Made by a program: the position numbers and the translations under genes
The notes under the pieces: model-generated
The model's database searches: none
What the model saw: the letters and a program-made list of their open reading frames with translations, nothing else
What the model was told of the DNA's origin: nothing
Assembly (NCBI RefSeq): GCF_039822625.1
Contig: NZ_JBDLLG010000003.1
Span: 1 to 64,000, forward strand
Direction: 5' to 3'
DNA: 64,000 nucleotides
Origin: Marinimicrobium locisalis
GTDB lineage: Bacteria > Pseudomonadota > Gammaproteobacteria > Pseudomonadales > Cellvibrionaceae
In this document: piece after piece, positions 50,948 through 60,257 of the stretch
Layout: each line of letters starts with the position of its first letter
Position numbering within the stretch: the stretch's first letter is position 1

Positions 50948-51499
50948 CTAACGCCGGCGCGCCAACTGCAACAGCGCCACCACCGAAATCGCATCGGTGA
51001 TTTCACCCCGGTCGACCATCGCAATGGCCTCTGTCACGGGCAGCTTTCGCACCTCGATATCTTCACTGTCCTCCAGCGCTTGAGCGACGGGAGACAGGTC
51101 TTTGGCCACGTAGATCACCCCGGTTTCATCGGTCACCGAATTAGACAGCTGTAACCTTTGTAACACCTCCCACTGTTGGGCCTCCAGGCCAACTTCCTCT
51201 TGAAGTTCGCGCTTGGCGGCGACCAGCGTTTCCTCGTGCGTGGGGCACCCGCCTTCGGGTATTTCCCAAGTGTACTCATTTAAAGTATAGCGAGTTTGTC
51301 GGACTAGCCAGGTGTTACCGTCTTCATCAATCGGCACCACCCCCACCGCCGTGTTCTTAAAGTGCACAACGCCGTATATGCCATCGCTACCGGCGGGGGT
51401 AAGCACTTCCTCATGGGAGACTTTTATCCAGGGGTTCTCATACACACAACGTGCACTTTTACGTTGCCAGCCTCCGATTTTTTCGTTCACGCTTGTCAT
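50948..51499 (-). CDS. Nudix hydrolase (ADP-ribose pyrophosphatase-like)
   Basis: 183 residues from ATG 51499 (GAGG upstream). The Nudix box is complete: GGCPTHEETLVAAKRELQEE followed by VGL, fitting G-x5-E-x7-REUxEExGU. The surrounding fold (NTAVGVVPIDEDGNTWLVRQ, TWEIPEGG) is of the ADP-ribose/sugar-nucleotide pyrophosphatase subgroup. Exact substrate unknown. Confidence 0.92.
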   Translation of the reverse strand: MTSVNEKIGGWQRKSARCVYENPWIKVSHEEVLTPAGSDGIYGVVHFKNTAVGVVPIDEDGNTWLVRQTRYTLNEYTWEIPEGGCPTHEETLVAAKRELQEEVGLEAQQWEVLQRLQLSNSVTDETGVIYVAKDLSPVAQALEDSEDIEVRKLPVTEAIAMVDRGEITDAISVVALLQLARRR

Positions 51500-51536
51500 C
51501 AAACCTCATTGCAATAATGAATCATCGTAAAGGGGG

Positions 51537-51857
51537 CTATTCAGCAAGCCGATGTGGTTCCAGCTCCACCCGCTGGATATGACGACCGAGCATTAATACA
51601 CGACCGAAGTATCGATCACCGCCGGTCACCGTAAATTCGAAGTGGAAAGCTCGCCACAGGCCGGGACGCCCCCGGGAGTCACGCTTGATCCAGAGCTTGC
51701 GCATATACACGGTCTGGTCCAGCATCTGCACCTGCATTTCCTTGCAGTGTCGGCGAGCCGCGGCGAACGCCCGGTCCTTTGCCTGGAAAGCGCGCCAACT
51801 GTAGTAAATAAACAGCCCCAAAACCAGCAGCCAAAAGAGTGCGTTTAAGTCGAGCAT
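51537..51857 (-). CDS. DUF3301 membrane protein
   Basis: 106 residues from ATG 51857 (MLDLNALFWLLVLGLFIYYS); the frame extends 11 codons further with a poorer start. One N-terminal membrane helix, then a basic cytoplasmic part with CKEMQVQMLDQTVYMRKLW and FHFEFTVTGGDRYFGRVLML, the DUF3301 pattern. Function unknown. Confidence 0.82.
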   Translation of the reverse strand: MLDLNALFWLLVLGLFIYYSWRAFQAKDRAFAAARRHCKEMQVQMLDQTVYMRKLWIKRDSRGRPGLWRAFHFEFTVTGGDRYFGRVLMLGRHIQRVELEPHRLAE

Positions 51858-52051
51858 GGATTCAACCGGATCAATGAAAACGCCAAGCATACCTTGTGCG
51901 CTCCCGGCGAACTACCCCGAAGCGGGTCACCGGTGATAAAGCCAAAGGGGAAGGAGGGCTCGACGAAAACGTTGAGCCGCAGGCGGTGCCGAGGCCTGGC
52001 CCCGGACACCGGCGGGCGAAAGAAACCGCCGCGCGAGGTTATCGGGCCGAA

Positions 52052-52264
52052 CTACAGAGGCGTTACGTTTTCCGCCTGGGGGCCCTTCTGGCCTTGGGTC
52101 ACTTCAAAAGTGACACTCTGACCTTCCTTTAGGGTGCGACGGCCGGAACCGTTAATGGCACGAAAATGAACAAAGACATCGGAGCCGCCTTCACGCTCGA
52201 TGAAGCCATAACCTTTGTCGTCGTTAAACCACTTTACAACCCCAGATACCATTTGATCTGACAT
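52052..52264 (-). CDS. Cold-shock-domain protein (CspA family)
   Basis: 70 residues from ATG 52264. Single OB-fold with both RNA-binding motifs: VKWFNDDKGYGFIE (RNP1) and DVFVHFRAI (RNP2), ending GPQAENVTPL. Binds single-stranded RNA and acts as an RNA chaperone. The frame stays open for another 43 codons upstream, but these look like a long untranslated leader, as is usual for csp genes. 52265-52552 holds no other gene. Confidence 0.94.
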   Translation of the reverse strand: MSDQMVSGVVKWFNDDKGYGFIEREGGSDVFVHFRAINGSGRRTLKEGQSVTFEVTQGQKGPQAENVTPL

Positions 52265-52552
52265 ACTTTCCTCGTCTTGCGTACTCGTGCCGGCGCTCGA
52301 AAGAGCCAACGTCGATAGGTAAACGAACACAACCACATTGCGTTCAAGCGGAAGACCCGAAACGGGCCATGTGCTATCGGAAGGGTCGAACAAAGGAACT
52401 GGAGGGTGCCTCGCGGGAGCCTAGTCTTTGGCCGCTCTCAATCTCTAGCAAGAAAAATTAAAGCACTTCATTTTGGGCAGTTCAAGCACAATTTGATGAA
52501 ACTTTGCGCAGGTACCGCTATCGATGCACGCCGATCGGCGAAGGGGCGGACA

Positions 52553-52921
52553 TTACGACGGAGGCCGCTTGGAAGGAGAGCGCTTCGATGAAGCACGAGA
52601 CGCCAGCGCCTCGTGTAGGTAAATTGACAGGGCCACCAGTGGAATACTCAAAACCATCACCACCCGTTTTAGCAGCTCGAACTCCAAGCCCTCCTTGGCC
52701 AATTGGTAACACGCAAGATACCAAACCCCACTGGCAAAATAGGCCCAGCGGTAGCGAACCAGAACACCCACGGCAATCAGCACGGCGACCGGAGCCAGCA
52801 ACAAACCATAGCCGCTGGTGTGAAACACAAACGCAACCCCTGCCGCCAACAAGCTCAACGCGAGAAAGGCATTCAGCAAGCGGTCTACCCGGGGTTTACT
52901 CAACAACGAACGGTTGGTCAT
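52553..52921 (-). CDS. Small membrane protein after the AAC(3)-family gene
   Basis: 122 residues from ATG 52921, with a GTG two codons before as alternative. About four hydrophobic segments (LLNAFLALSLLAAGVAFVFH, YGLLLAPVAVLIAVGVLVRY, VVMVLSIPLVALSIYLHEA) and a basic serine-rich tail. It starts 12 bases after the acetyltransferase stop and is probably co-transcribed. Family not recognised. Confidence 0.7.
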   Translation of the reverse strand: MTNRSLLSKPRVDRLLNAFLALSLLAAGVAFVFHTSGYGLLLAPVAVLIAVGVLVRYRWAYFASGVWYLACYQLAKEGLEFELLKRVVMVLSIPLVALSIYLHEALASRASSKRSPSKRPPS

Positions 52922-52933
52922 GGCCACGGGACG

Positions 52934-53686
52934 TCAGAGCTTTTCGACAAAGTACATTGGGTCCTGCTCCAGCGCTTTCAGGCCAGCGTCCCAAGCCGCT
53001 TGCGCATCCACCAGCATACAGTCGGCGGCCAGAAGCTGACCGCGTTTGATCGCCTCGGGGGGCAGCAGCGGTTCCAGCCGGTCATAGCGCTGGCGGTAAC
53101 CTTCAAAATTGTGACAGCGCACGGAGCTGGTCACCTGCCGGCCCCGCGCGTCGGTCAGAATGAAGTCCACCGGTTCGTCCTGCAGCAGGTAGGGGGGCAT
53201 AACCTGCTCTTCCAGCGCGTGCATGGAGGTATTCACGCTCATGTCACACCCCAAAAACAGGATGCGGCCGTCGAATTTCGGCAGGCGCGCAAAGGGGGAG
53301 TGTTCACCGCAGGGGGTGTGGTCGTTCTCATGCCCCACCAGCAGGTCGGGGGTGTTCGGGCCGATAGCCGCGGCCGAGTGTGTCGGGTGGAGGCTTCGAA
53401 CCACACCCTGTTGGCGCCGGAACACTTCGCTCAAGCTCCCCACACAGGAGGGGGTGTCCTCGGTGTCGAACATCGGGTTGTCGGCGTCCACGGCCTCATA
53501 GCTCAGCGTCGGCATGGCGAGGGTGCCCCCGGGGCCGAGGGCGCGGCGCAGCCCCGCGATCACGATATCGGCCGGCATGGCTTCGCCCAGAGAGCGAAGC
53601 GAGGCGTGCACCATTAGGGTGTCGCCGGGTTTGACGCCCAGGTCCTTGAGCAGATTGGACAGTTCAAGATGGGGGTTGATATTCAT
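52934..53686 (-). CDS. AAC(3)-family N-acetyltransferase
   Basis: 250 residues. The fold of the antibiotic_NAT family: GDTLMVHASLRSLGEAMPAD, LHPTHSAAAIGPNTPDLLVG, TPCGEHSPFARLPKFDGRIL followed by FLGCDMSVNTSMHALEE. Named for aminoglycoside 3-N-acetyltransferases; chromosomal members often have other amine substrates or cell-wall related roles, so resistance is not claimed. It begins six bases after the ubiI stop, which ties it to the ubiquinone operon. Confidence 0.88.
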   Translation of the reverse strand: MNINPHLELSNLLKDLGVKPGDTLMVHASLRSLGEAMPADIVIAGLRRALGPGGTLAMPTLSYEAVDADNPMFDTEDTPSCVGSLSEVFRRQQGVVRSLHPTHSAAAIGPNTPDLLVGHENDHTPCGEHSPFARLPKFDGRILFLGCDMSVNTSMHALEEQVMPPYLLQDEPVDFILTDARGRQVTSSVRCHNFEGYRQRYDRLEPLLPPEAIKRGQLLAADCMLVDAQAAWDAGLKALEQDPMYFVEKL

Positions 53687-53692
53687 AGCAGG

Positions 53693-54919
53693 TCATACTC
53701 CCATTGCTTTGCGAGCAAGCGTGTTTTTTACCAAAGGCAGTGCATCTACCCGCCGTAATCCCAAGTTGCGCAGGACCATCCAGGCGGGGGAGCGACTACC
53801 GAACAAACGTTTGAAACCCTCCATGGTGGCCATCATTCCCAGGTTGTCCCCCAGGCGTTGACGTTGATAGCGACGCAAAATGGAAAACTCATTCAGTGGC
53901 AACCCGCGAGCCAGCGCCCGTTCCACTTCCGCGGCCAGGGCTTCGACATCCTTGAGCCCCAGGTTAACGCCCTGCCCGGCGAGGGGATGGATACTGTGGG
54001 CCGCGTCCCCCACCAGGGCGATACCGGGGCGAACATACTCACGGGCATGACGTTGGTACAGAGCAATTGCGTGGCGCTGGTCCACCTCGGTCACGGCTCC
54101 CAAGGCGAACTCGAACTCGCGCCCCAGGCGCTCGCGAAAGGCCCGCTCGTCCAATGCCATCAGCTCGTCGGCCAGTGCGCTGTCTGCCGACCAGACGATG
54201 GAACAGTAGTGTTCGTCCCAGGTGGTTCCAATCCGGCAGCGCAGGGGCAAGAACGCCAGCGGTCCGGTTCGCATAAAACGCTGCCGGGCGGTCTGGCCGT
54301 GAGGCCGCTCGGTACGCACGGTGGTCACAATGGCTTTCTGGTCATAGGGCCATTCGCGCACGGCAAAGCCGGCAATATCCCGCAGCGAGGAGTGAGCTCC
54401 ATCCGCGGCCACCACCATAGCGGCCGACAACCGGCGGCCATCGTCCAGCGTGATGGCGGTCAAGCCAGTGTCCTGAGGCGGTTGAATACCGACCACAGAC
54501 GCCGGCCGGTACCAGTCCACCACGGACTGATACGTCAGCGCCTGACGAAGGTGACGCACCAGCACGCTGTTTTCAACAATATGGCCGAGTTGATCGCAGT
54601 CAAGTTCATCGGCGTGAAAGCCGATCCGGCCACTGGCCTCGCCGTCCCACACGCTCATATCCCGATAGGGGCAAGCGCGCTCAGCCTCAATCTGGCGCCA
54701 GAGGCCGAGCTGCTCATATAACCGGCGCGAGGCCGGCGTCAGCGCCACCACCCGTGGGTCAAACCGTTCCTCGCGGTAGACGGGCAGTTCGGCATCGCTC
54801 GCCTCCACCAGAGCCATGCGACGGCCCTCGCGCGCAAACACCGGGGCCAGACGCAGCGCCAGGGTGGCACCCACCTGCCCGGCGCCCACAATTACGAGGT
54901 CGTACGGCGTGTCAGTCAC
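53693..54919 (-). CDS. ubiI: Ubiquinone hydroxylase, UbiI/VisC type
   Basis: 408 residues. Class A flavoprotein monooxygenase: DLVIVGAGQVGATLALRLAP, the UbiI-type ERFDPRVVALTPASRRLYEQ and SVWDGEASGRIGF, DG motif VVAADGAHSSLRDIAGF, and GIALVGDAAHSIHPLAGQGV. Hydroxylates the ring of a ubiquinone precursor. Overlaps ubiH by four bases; the pair matches the Pseudomonas visC-ubiH order. Confidence 0.92.
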   Translation of the reverse strand: MTDTPYDLVIVGAGQVGATLALRLAPVFAREGRRMALVEASDAELPVYREERFDPRVVALTPASRRLYEQLGLWRQIEAERACPYRDMSVWDGEASGRIGFHADELDCDQLGHIVENSVLVRHLRQALTYQSVVDWYRPASVVGIQPPQDTGLTAITLDDGRRLSAAMVVAADGAHSSLRDIAGFAVREWPYDQKAIVTTVRTERPHGQTARQRFMRTGPLAFLPLRCRIGTTWDEHYCSIVWSADSALADELMALDERAFRERLGREFEFALGAVTEVDQRHAIALYQRHAREYVRPGIALVGDAAHSIHPLAGQGVNLGLKDVEALAAEVERALARGLPLNEFSILRRYQRQRLGDNLGMMATMEGFKRLFGSRSPAWMVLRNLGLRRVDALPLVKNTLARKAMGV

Positions 54920-56190
54920 TCATCGGCCTCCAGTGAGATAAGGCCGGCACCGGAACGCCCGGAGGCCAGCCCCATGGTTTGTGTCGCAAATCCGGCTTTG
55001 GCGCCGGGCACCCAGTCCAGCCCCAGAAAACCCAAATGACGCAGCGCCATCCAAGCCGGACGTCGGTTGGAAAACAGTTTAACCAAGCGGTCGCTCAACT
55101 CGGTGGTGAGTGTCTGGTCCCATTGGCGTTTTCGCCAATACTCGTTCAGCAGCGACAGCTCCCCCGGGTCCCGAGCCTCGCGAAAGGCCCGGTTCAGAAT
55201 ACTGGCCAAGGCCGCCGCATCCCGCACCGACAGGTTGAACCCCTGCCCCGCCACCGGGTGCAGGTAGTGGGCACTGTTACCCAGCAGCACCAGACGGGAG
55301 CGCACTTGTTCACTGGCCTCGGCCAGCGCCAGGCGCCAACTGCGGCGCTGGCCAACCCGGCTCAGGCGGCCCAGGCGCCAACCAAACGCCCGCTGCAGCT
55401 CGGTGAGGAAAACCTCATCCGGAGCCGCCATCATCGCCTCCGCCCTAGCGGGGGGAAGCGTCCAGACCAGGGCCGCACGCCGGGCGTCCGCTCGTTCATC
55501 CAGCGGCAGCAAGGCCAGGGGCCCCGCCGGCGTAAATCGTTCAAACGCACGCCCGCGATGGGGTCGCTCGAAACTGACATTGGCGATGATGGCCTGTTGA
55601 TCGTAGTTGCGCCGCTGGTGCTCGATACCCAATTGCCGGTGAAGCCCCGAGAGGCCGCCATCGGCCAAAACCGCCAGACGGCACGTGATCGTCGCCGGCG
55701 CCGCTTCACCCGATAACCTCAGGCTCATGCTCTGAGGCCCGGGCACAACCGCTTCGACTCGCACCGGCGCCAGCCATTGGGTATTGGCCTCGGCCGCCTC
55801 TCTTAGACAGGGTGCGAGCCAGGCGTTCTCCACCACGTAGCCAAGGGCCGAACGGCCGCGCTCCTGCGCACTGAGCCGGGCACCTCCCAGGTGACCGCGA
55901 TCTGAAACCAGCACCTCGCGAATGGCGGTCGCGTGCTCGCCAATCCGCGACCACAAGTCCTGACGCTGAAAGAATTCCACCGTCCCCGCTGACAGAGCCG
56001 TCGAGCGGTTGTCGTAGTCAAACTGATAGTGAGTGCTCGCTTTCGCAGGTGGTTCCGAGGCGTCAACCACCGCCACTCGCCAACCTGCTTCGCCGGAGGA
56101 CAACAGCCGGGCGAGCAATGCCCCAACCATGCCACCGCCAATAATGGCGATATCATAATCCACGGCAGGCTGGGCCATAGTGTCATTCAT
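54916..56190 (-). CDS. ubiH: 2-octaprenyl-6-methoxyphenol hydroxylase, UbiH
   Basis: 424 residues. Same fold as UbiI: YDIAIIGGGMVGALLARLLS, VSDRGHLGGARLSAQERG (the UbiH-type SDRGH motif), VLADGGLSGLHRQLGI, and LVLLGNSAHYLHPVAGQGFN. One detail: the last motif has N-S-A-H where most members have D-A-A-H, which is usual for UbiH. Follows pepP by 53 bases. Confidence 0.93.
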   Translation of the reverse strand: MNDTMAQPAVDYDIAIIGGGMVGALLARLLSSGEAGWRVAVVDASEPPAKASTHYQFDYDNRSTALSAGTVEFFQRQDLWSRIGEHATAIREVLVSDRGHLGGARLSAQERGRSALGYVVENAWLAPCLREAAEANTQWLAPVRVEAVVPGPQSMSLRLSGEAAPATITCRLAVLADGGLSGLHRQLGIEHQRRNYDQQAIIANVSFERPHRGRAFERFTPAGPLALLPLDERADARRAALVWTLPPARAEAMMAAPDEVFLTELQRAFGWRLGRLSRVGQRRSWRLALAEASEQVRSRLVLLGNSAHYLHPVAGQGFNLSVRDAAALASILNRAFREARDPGELSLLNEYWRKRQWDQTLTTELSDRLVKLFSNRRPAWMALRHLGFLGLDWVPGAKAGFATQTMGLASGRSGAGLISLEADE

Positions 56191-56243
56191 CTCAGTCTCT
56201 ACTCCCGCATGGGTCTGGCTTGGTGTCGCTTTGGTCTGAGCGA

Positions 56244-57572
56244 TTAGGCCTCAGACCGGGCTTGGGCCATCAGCGCCTCGACTTCATCCACCTCCTTCGG
56301 CACCGCCTCCGTAAGCACCTCGCAACCGTCTTTGGTGACGGCCACATCGTCCTCAATACGTATGCCAATGCCGCGCCATTTCTTTGCCACCCGCTCGTTG
56401 TCCGGGGCCACATAAAGGCCGGGCTCCACGGTCATGACCATGCCCGGCTCCAACAGCCGCCACTGGCCATCAATTTTATAATCGCCCACATCGTGTACAT
56501 CCAGGCCCAGCCAGTGGCCCACCCGGTGCATATAGAATTCCCGATAGGCCTCGCTCTCAATCAGCTCGTCCACCTCGCCCTCAAGCAGCCCCAGCTCCAC
56601 CAGCCCTTCGGTCAGCACCCGAACGGAGACCTCGTGGGGCCGGTTCCAGTGGTTGCCTGGAACAATTTCGGCGATGGCCGCTTTCTGGGCCTTCAGCACC
56701 CACTCATAGAGCGCTCGCTGTTCCGGGCTAAAGCGGCCGTTCACCGGAAAGGTCCGGGTGATGTCGGCGGCGTAGGTTTCGTATTCACAGCCGGCGTCAA
56801 TCAATACCAGATCACCGTTTTTTAACGGTGCGCTGTTTTCAATATAGTGCAAAATGCAGCCGTTCTTGCCACCGCCCACAATAGTGCTATAGGCCGGAAA
56901 GCGAGCACCGGCCATGGCGAATTCGTGGTGAATTTCCGCCTCCAGTTGATACTCCATTACCCCCGGTTGGCAGTAGCGCATGGCCCGACTGTGGGCCCGA
57001 GCGGAGATTTCCCCGGCATGGCGCATCAGGCGCAATTCGGCGGCGCTTTTAATCAGGCGCAAATCGTGTAGAAAGTGGCTCAGTTCCAGAAATTCACCGG
57101 GTGGGCTCGCGCCGGAGCGAACCCGGGCACGAATACTGTTCACCCAGTCCATGACCTGCCGGTCGAATTCCCTGTCCTTGCCCATGGCATAGTAAACCCG
57201 TTCGCGCCCTTCGAGCAGGCCGGGAAGAATCTCGTCAATATCGTCGACGGGAAAGGCATCGTCCGCCCCATAGTCGAAGCAGGCTCCCTCGGGCCCGGCC
57301 CGGTAGCCGTCCCAGATTTCTCGATCTGGATCGCGGTCCCGGCAAAACAGCACAAACTCCCCATGCTCCCGACCGGGAATCAACACCAGAACCGCACCCG
57401 GTTCGGGAAAGCCGCTCAGGTAGTGCAGGTCACTGTCCTGGCGGTAGGGGTATTCGGTGTCCCGGCTGCGCTGGCGCTCCGGGGCCGCCGGGACAATGGC
57501 GATGCTGTTGGGCTCCATCACTGCCATCAGCGCTTTGCGCCGACGGGCGAACTCCTGTCGAGTGATCTTCAT
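56244..57572 (-). CDS. pepP: Xaa-Pro aminopeptidase P
   Basis: 442 residues. N-terminal aminopeptidase P domain (RRKALMAVMEPNSIAIVPAA), C-terminal pita-bread metallopeptidase with the dinuclear metal ligands: LVLIDAGCEYETYAADITRT (Asp, Asp), HRVGHWLGLDVHDVG (His), MVMTVEPGLYV (Glu) and GIGIRIEDDVAV (Glu). Cleaves N-terminal residues before proline. Conserved neighbour of ubiH and ygfB. Confidence 0.96.
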   Translation of the reverse strand: MKITRQEFARRRKALMAVMEPNSIAIVPAAPERQRSRDTEYPYRQDSDLHYLSGFPEPGAVLVLIPGREHGEFVLFCRDRDPDREIWDGYRAGPEGACFDYGADDAFPVDDIDEILPGLLEGRERVYYAMGKDREFDRQVMDWVNSIRARVRSGASPPGEFLELSHFLHDLRLIKSAAELRLMRHAGEISARAHSRAMRYCQPGVMEYQLEAEIHHEFAMAGARFPAYSTIVGGGKNGCILHYIENSAPLKNGDLVLIDAGCEYETYAADITRTFPVNGRFSPEQRALYEWVLKAQKAAIAEIVPGNHWNRPHEVSVRVLTEGLVELGLLEGEVDELIESEAYREFYMHRVGHWLGLDVHDVGDYKIDGQWRLLEPGMVMTVEPGLYVAPDNERVAKKWRGIGIRIEDDVAVTKDGCEVLTEAVPKEVDEVEALMAQARSEA

Positions 57573-57612
57573 ACAAGGGCCTTATACGAGAAGCGATAAA
57601 TTCACAGACACA

Positions 57613-58221
57613 TCAATGTACGGTGGGCGGTTCCTCGCCGCCGTCTGCCTCCGTCTTGGACTCGGTAAGCTTGTGCGAGCCGAACTCCATAAACAGAGCC
57701 AGGGCCGCCATGCGCACGTACTCCACAACTTCAGCATAATCATTTTCCGCCGCGCGGGCGGACTCTTCCTCGTCCAGATCCACCTGGGCAATAGCGGCAA
57801 AGTCTTCCAGCGCCTCTCTCGCCTCTTCCGAGAGGTCGCTGTCACCAGCGTGCCCGGCACTGCCAAACCCCACCAGAAAACCGTGGCACCACTGCCCGAG
57901 ACAGGTGACCCGACGGGTGATTTCCCGCTCGTCCGAGGGCAGTAGCGGCTGCAGTTCGAACCCTTGCTGAGCCAACTGCTGGCGTGTGTCCTGGTACAGG
58001 GTCACCAGAGCGGCGCGGATGTTCTCGTCCGGCGCCTGGACAAAGTCCAGCTCTTCCACCGCTTCGAGCAGCCAGTCGGTCTCGTCGGGGTTAGCACCGC
58101 CACAAAATTTGCCGCACAGCAGCCCCTGTAGCTCGGAGGGGTTAATCAAAATACCGAGCGGTTGTAGCAGCTCGCTCAGTTGCTCGTAGCTCAAGGGTTG
58201 GGGTTGCTCTGTCATGTTCAC
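57613..58221 (-). CDS. YgfB/UPF0149 family protein
   Basis: 202 residues, helical. Matches UPF0149/YgfB: ELLQPLGILINPSELQGLLC followed by GKFCGG, CLGQWCHGFLVGFG and AEVVEYVRMAALALFMEF. In Pseudomonas a YgfB protein affects control of ampDh3 and beta-lactam resistance; that role is not shown for this one. Forty bases upstream of pepP, divergent from the TIGR02449 gene. Confidence 0.9.
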   Translation of the reverse strand: MNMTEQPQPLSYEQLSELLQPLGILINPSELQGLLCGKFCGGANPDETDWLLEAVEELDFVQAPDENIRAALVTLYQDTRQQLAQQGFELQPLLPSDEREITRRVTCLGQWCHGFLVGFGSAGHAGDSDLSEEAREALEDFAAIAQVDLDEEESARAAENDYAEVVEYVRMAALALFMEFGSHKLTESKTEADGGEEPPTVH

Positions 58222-58380
58222 CTCTTTAAGAAGGCCAATATGCTAACACGAATTGCCCCTCTAAGACCGGCACCCCAGAGAACACGCGGGTTGTGCCGCC
58301 GCCAATGGCGAGTGATTGACCCCTTGCCAAGGGCGCAATATAGTAGCTGCACACAAAGAATGAACCCGGTCCCCAAAATC

Positions 58381-58590
58381 ATGTCCGATGAACTGCTACA
58401 AGCCCTGGAAGCGAAAATGGATCGCCTGATCCAGGTCTGTGAGCGCCTGCAGCAGGAGAATGACGAGCTGCGGGCGAAAGCCAATGACTGGCAGAGGGAA
58501 CGGGTGCGGCTGATCGAAAAGAACGAGCTGGCCCGCGGCCGGGTGGAGGCCATGATTACCCGCCTTAAGAGCCTGGAGTCTAACTCGTGA
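58381..58590 (+). CDS. TIGR02449 family coiled-coil protein (ZapB-like)
   Basis: 69 residues from ATG 58381; an ATG seven codons earlier is equally possible because neither has a good ribosome-binding site. A single coiled coil: LLQALEAKMDRLIQVCERLQ, ENDELRAKANDWQRERVRLI, EKNELARGRVEAMITRLKSL. Stop overlaps the zapA start by four bases (GTGA). Probably a cell-division accessory protein like ZapB. Confidence 0.85.
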   Translation: MSDELLQALEAKMDRLIQVCERLQQENDELRAKANDWQRERVRLIEKNELARGRVEAMITRLKSLESNS

Positions 58591-58892
58591 GCAGTGAAAC
58601 CGTATTTGTCAAAATCCTGGATAAAGACTACCAGGTCGTCTGTTCGCGCGAAGAACGCGCCGCCCTGCAGGAGTCGGCCGAATTGTTGGACGAGCGCATG
58701 CGCATGATCAAGCGTAGCGGCTCGGTTATCGGCCTGGAGCGTATCGCCGTTATGGCCGCGCTGAACTTGAGCCACGAGCTACTTCAGGCCAAACGGCAAC
58801 CCCAGCAACCCGATCTGGACCTCGACAGAGATGAGCTCCAGCGCCTGCACGAAAAAATCGACCGCAGCCTGGAAAAGTTCGAGCAGCACTAA
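58587..58892 (+). CDS. zapA: Cell division protein ZapA
   Basis: 101 residues from a GTG overlapping the TIGR02449 stop. ZapA binds and bundles FtsZ. Motifs: VFVKILDKDYQVVCSREERA, LLDERMRMIKRSGSVIGLER, IAVMAALNLSHELL and a C-terminal coiled coil. Normally followed directly by 6S RNA and fau; here a two-gene insert lies between. Confidence 0.94.
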   Translation: MSSETVFVKILDKDYQVVCSREERAALQESAELLDERMRMIKRSGSVIGLERIAVMAALNLSHELLQAKRQPQQPDLDLDRDELQRLHEKIDRSLEKFEQH

Positions 58893-59030
58893 CCTCCACT
58901 CGGCGCCCGAGTCCACAAGCGGGCGTCCGTTCTGAGAACTTCGTCACTTTATTCCCTCTTTTCCCCTCCTCCTCAGCTGTTATAGTTTTATGCGCTAAAA
59001 GGATTATCAACGGACTGACAAGGAGGAACC

Positions 59031-60257
59031 ATGCCCACCTCGCTAAGCAAGACCGACCGACTGCTATTGACCTATGGGGATATTCAGGTATCGCCGCAGC
59101 ACGTAGTTGCTCTCAACAGACAACCCCCCAACCTCTTCAAGGCCAGCTTTGAAACAGGGGGCGACAGCGCTAGTGGCTATCAGATTCTCACAACAGGCTA
59201 CTGCGACTACGTCCTCGAAAACGAAGGAACATACCCTCGCGCGCTGAACGAGCTGGAAAAGCTGCTGGTCAGCCTTCGCTCTTCTCCACGCCCACCTTCG
59301 GCTTTCTCTCTGAAAGGCAGCACGGATACCTGGAGTATCAAGAACGACTACTACCGAGTGGACTACCGCATCTCCAGCGGGCAGGTACAAGTGTTCAACA
59401 TTCAACTGATCACCCGACTTCAGCGCTTGAGAGACGCTCAAGAAACCGTTGCACTCTATAAAGTTTCCAAGCGTGAAGGTATCTGGACTGTACAAGGAAA
59501 GACGACTTCGGTTGGCACCCCCATTGCAGCCGTCAATGGCCAATCCAATAACCTGGCGAAAGCCACATGGCTTATGGGCAACCACCTGGAGGTGGCTTTC
59601 GGAAAGCAGGTGCACGAGTACACCTTGTTCCACAATCCAAGCCAGGGCGGGCCTTCGGATACGTGGGAGTCATTCCGAGATAAGTTGGGGTTCACCACAC
59701 CGGTGACCAAACAGTTCGCCAAGACTCTAGAAGTAACACAACGAAACGGAAACGAGACATCCTGGGTCGCCCACAGCCAGGGAGGCATAATTTTTTCCGA
59801 GGGTGTACGATATCTGCTTAACAGCGGGAGCTCACTCCCTCTAAACAACCTGAGCCTAAATGGTGTTTTTCACCCGGAAAAAGGCACGTTGCTGGATAAA
59901 CACAGTGTCGCCCTGCACGCAAACGCCAACAATAACTGGCGCTCCGCGCACCTCTTCGACCGGGCTGGCGTCAAGGTTTTGGCAGTTCGGGCGCACGATT
60001 ATGACTTCGTCCACCAAGTGATCGGAGCCAATACGGTCAACCCTCGAAAAATCGCTGGCTCTCTGACGTATTTGAGTCATGTCACGAACGGCTCAATCGC
60101 ACAGAGCCCACACACAACCATTCAATCAATGAGCGAGTGGCAAAAAAACATGAAAGAGGGCCCCGGGAAGGGAAGGAGCCCATTACAGCGGCGGGCTCAT
60201 CAGTTGAGTACTCGTGCCAGCAAGGCCGCTCAATTTATTGATAATTATTTACCATGA
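59031..60257 (+). CDS. Putative lipase-type toxin (alpha/beta hydrolase with AHSQG motif)
   Basis: 408 residues, start ATG with AAGGAGG eight bases upstream. No signal peptide. The central SWVAHSQGGIIFSEGVRYLL has the nucleophile-elbow pattern of lipases (Ser about 249). Later Asp/His candidates are in VRAHDYDFVHQVIGAN. The basic C-terminus is RSPLQRRAHQLSTRASKAAQ. A cytoplasmic hydrolase followed, with a four-base overlap, by an exported protein is the usual layout of type VI lipase effectors and their immunity proteins. No VgrG or PAAR gene is in the window, so delivery is unproven. More AT-rich than the neighbours, as expected for transfer. Confidence 0.65.
   Translation: MPTSLSKTDRLLLTYGDIQVSPQHVVALNRQPPNLFKASFETGGDSASGYQILTTGYCDYVLENEGTYPRALNELEKLLVSLRSSPRPPSAFSLKGSTDTWSIKNDYYRVDYRISSGQVQVFNIQLITRLQRLRDAQETVALYKVSKREGIWTVQGKTTSVGTPIAAVNGQSNNLAKATWLMGNHLEVAFGKQVHEYTLFHNPSQGGPSDTWESFRDKLGFTTPVTKQFAKTLEVTQRNGNETSWVAHSQGGIIFSEGVRYLLNSGSSLPLNNLSLNGVFHPEKGTLLDKHSVALHANANNNWRSAHLFDRAGVKVLAVRAHDYDFVHQVIGANTVNPRKIAGSLTYLSHVTNGSIAQSPHTTIQSMSEWQKNMKEGPGKGRSPLQRRAHQLSTRASKAAQFIDNYLP

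Noticed and set aside
52934..53686. Aminoglycoside resistance gene
   Set aside because: The family match is clear, but chromosomal members next to housekeeping genes often have other substrates, so no resistance is claimed.
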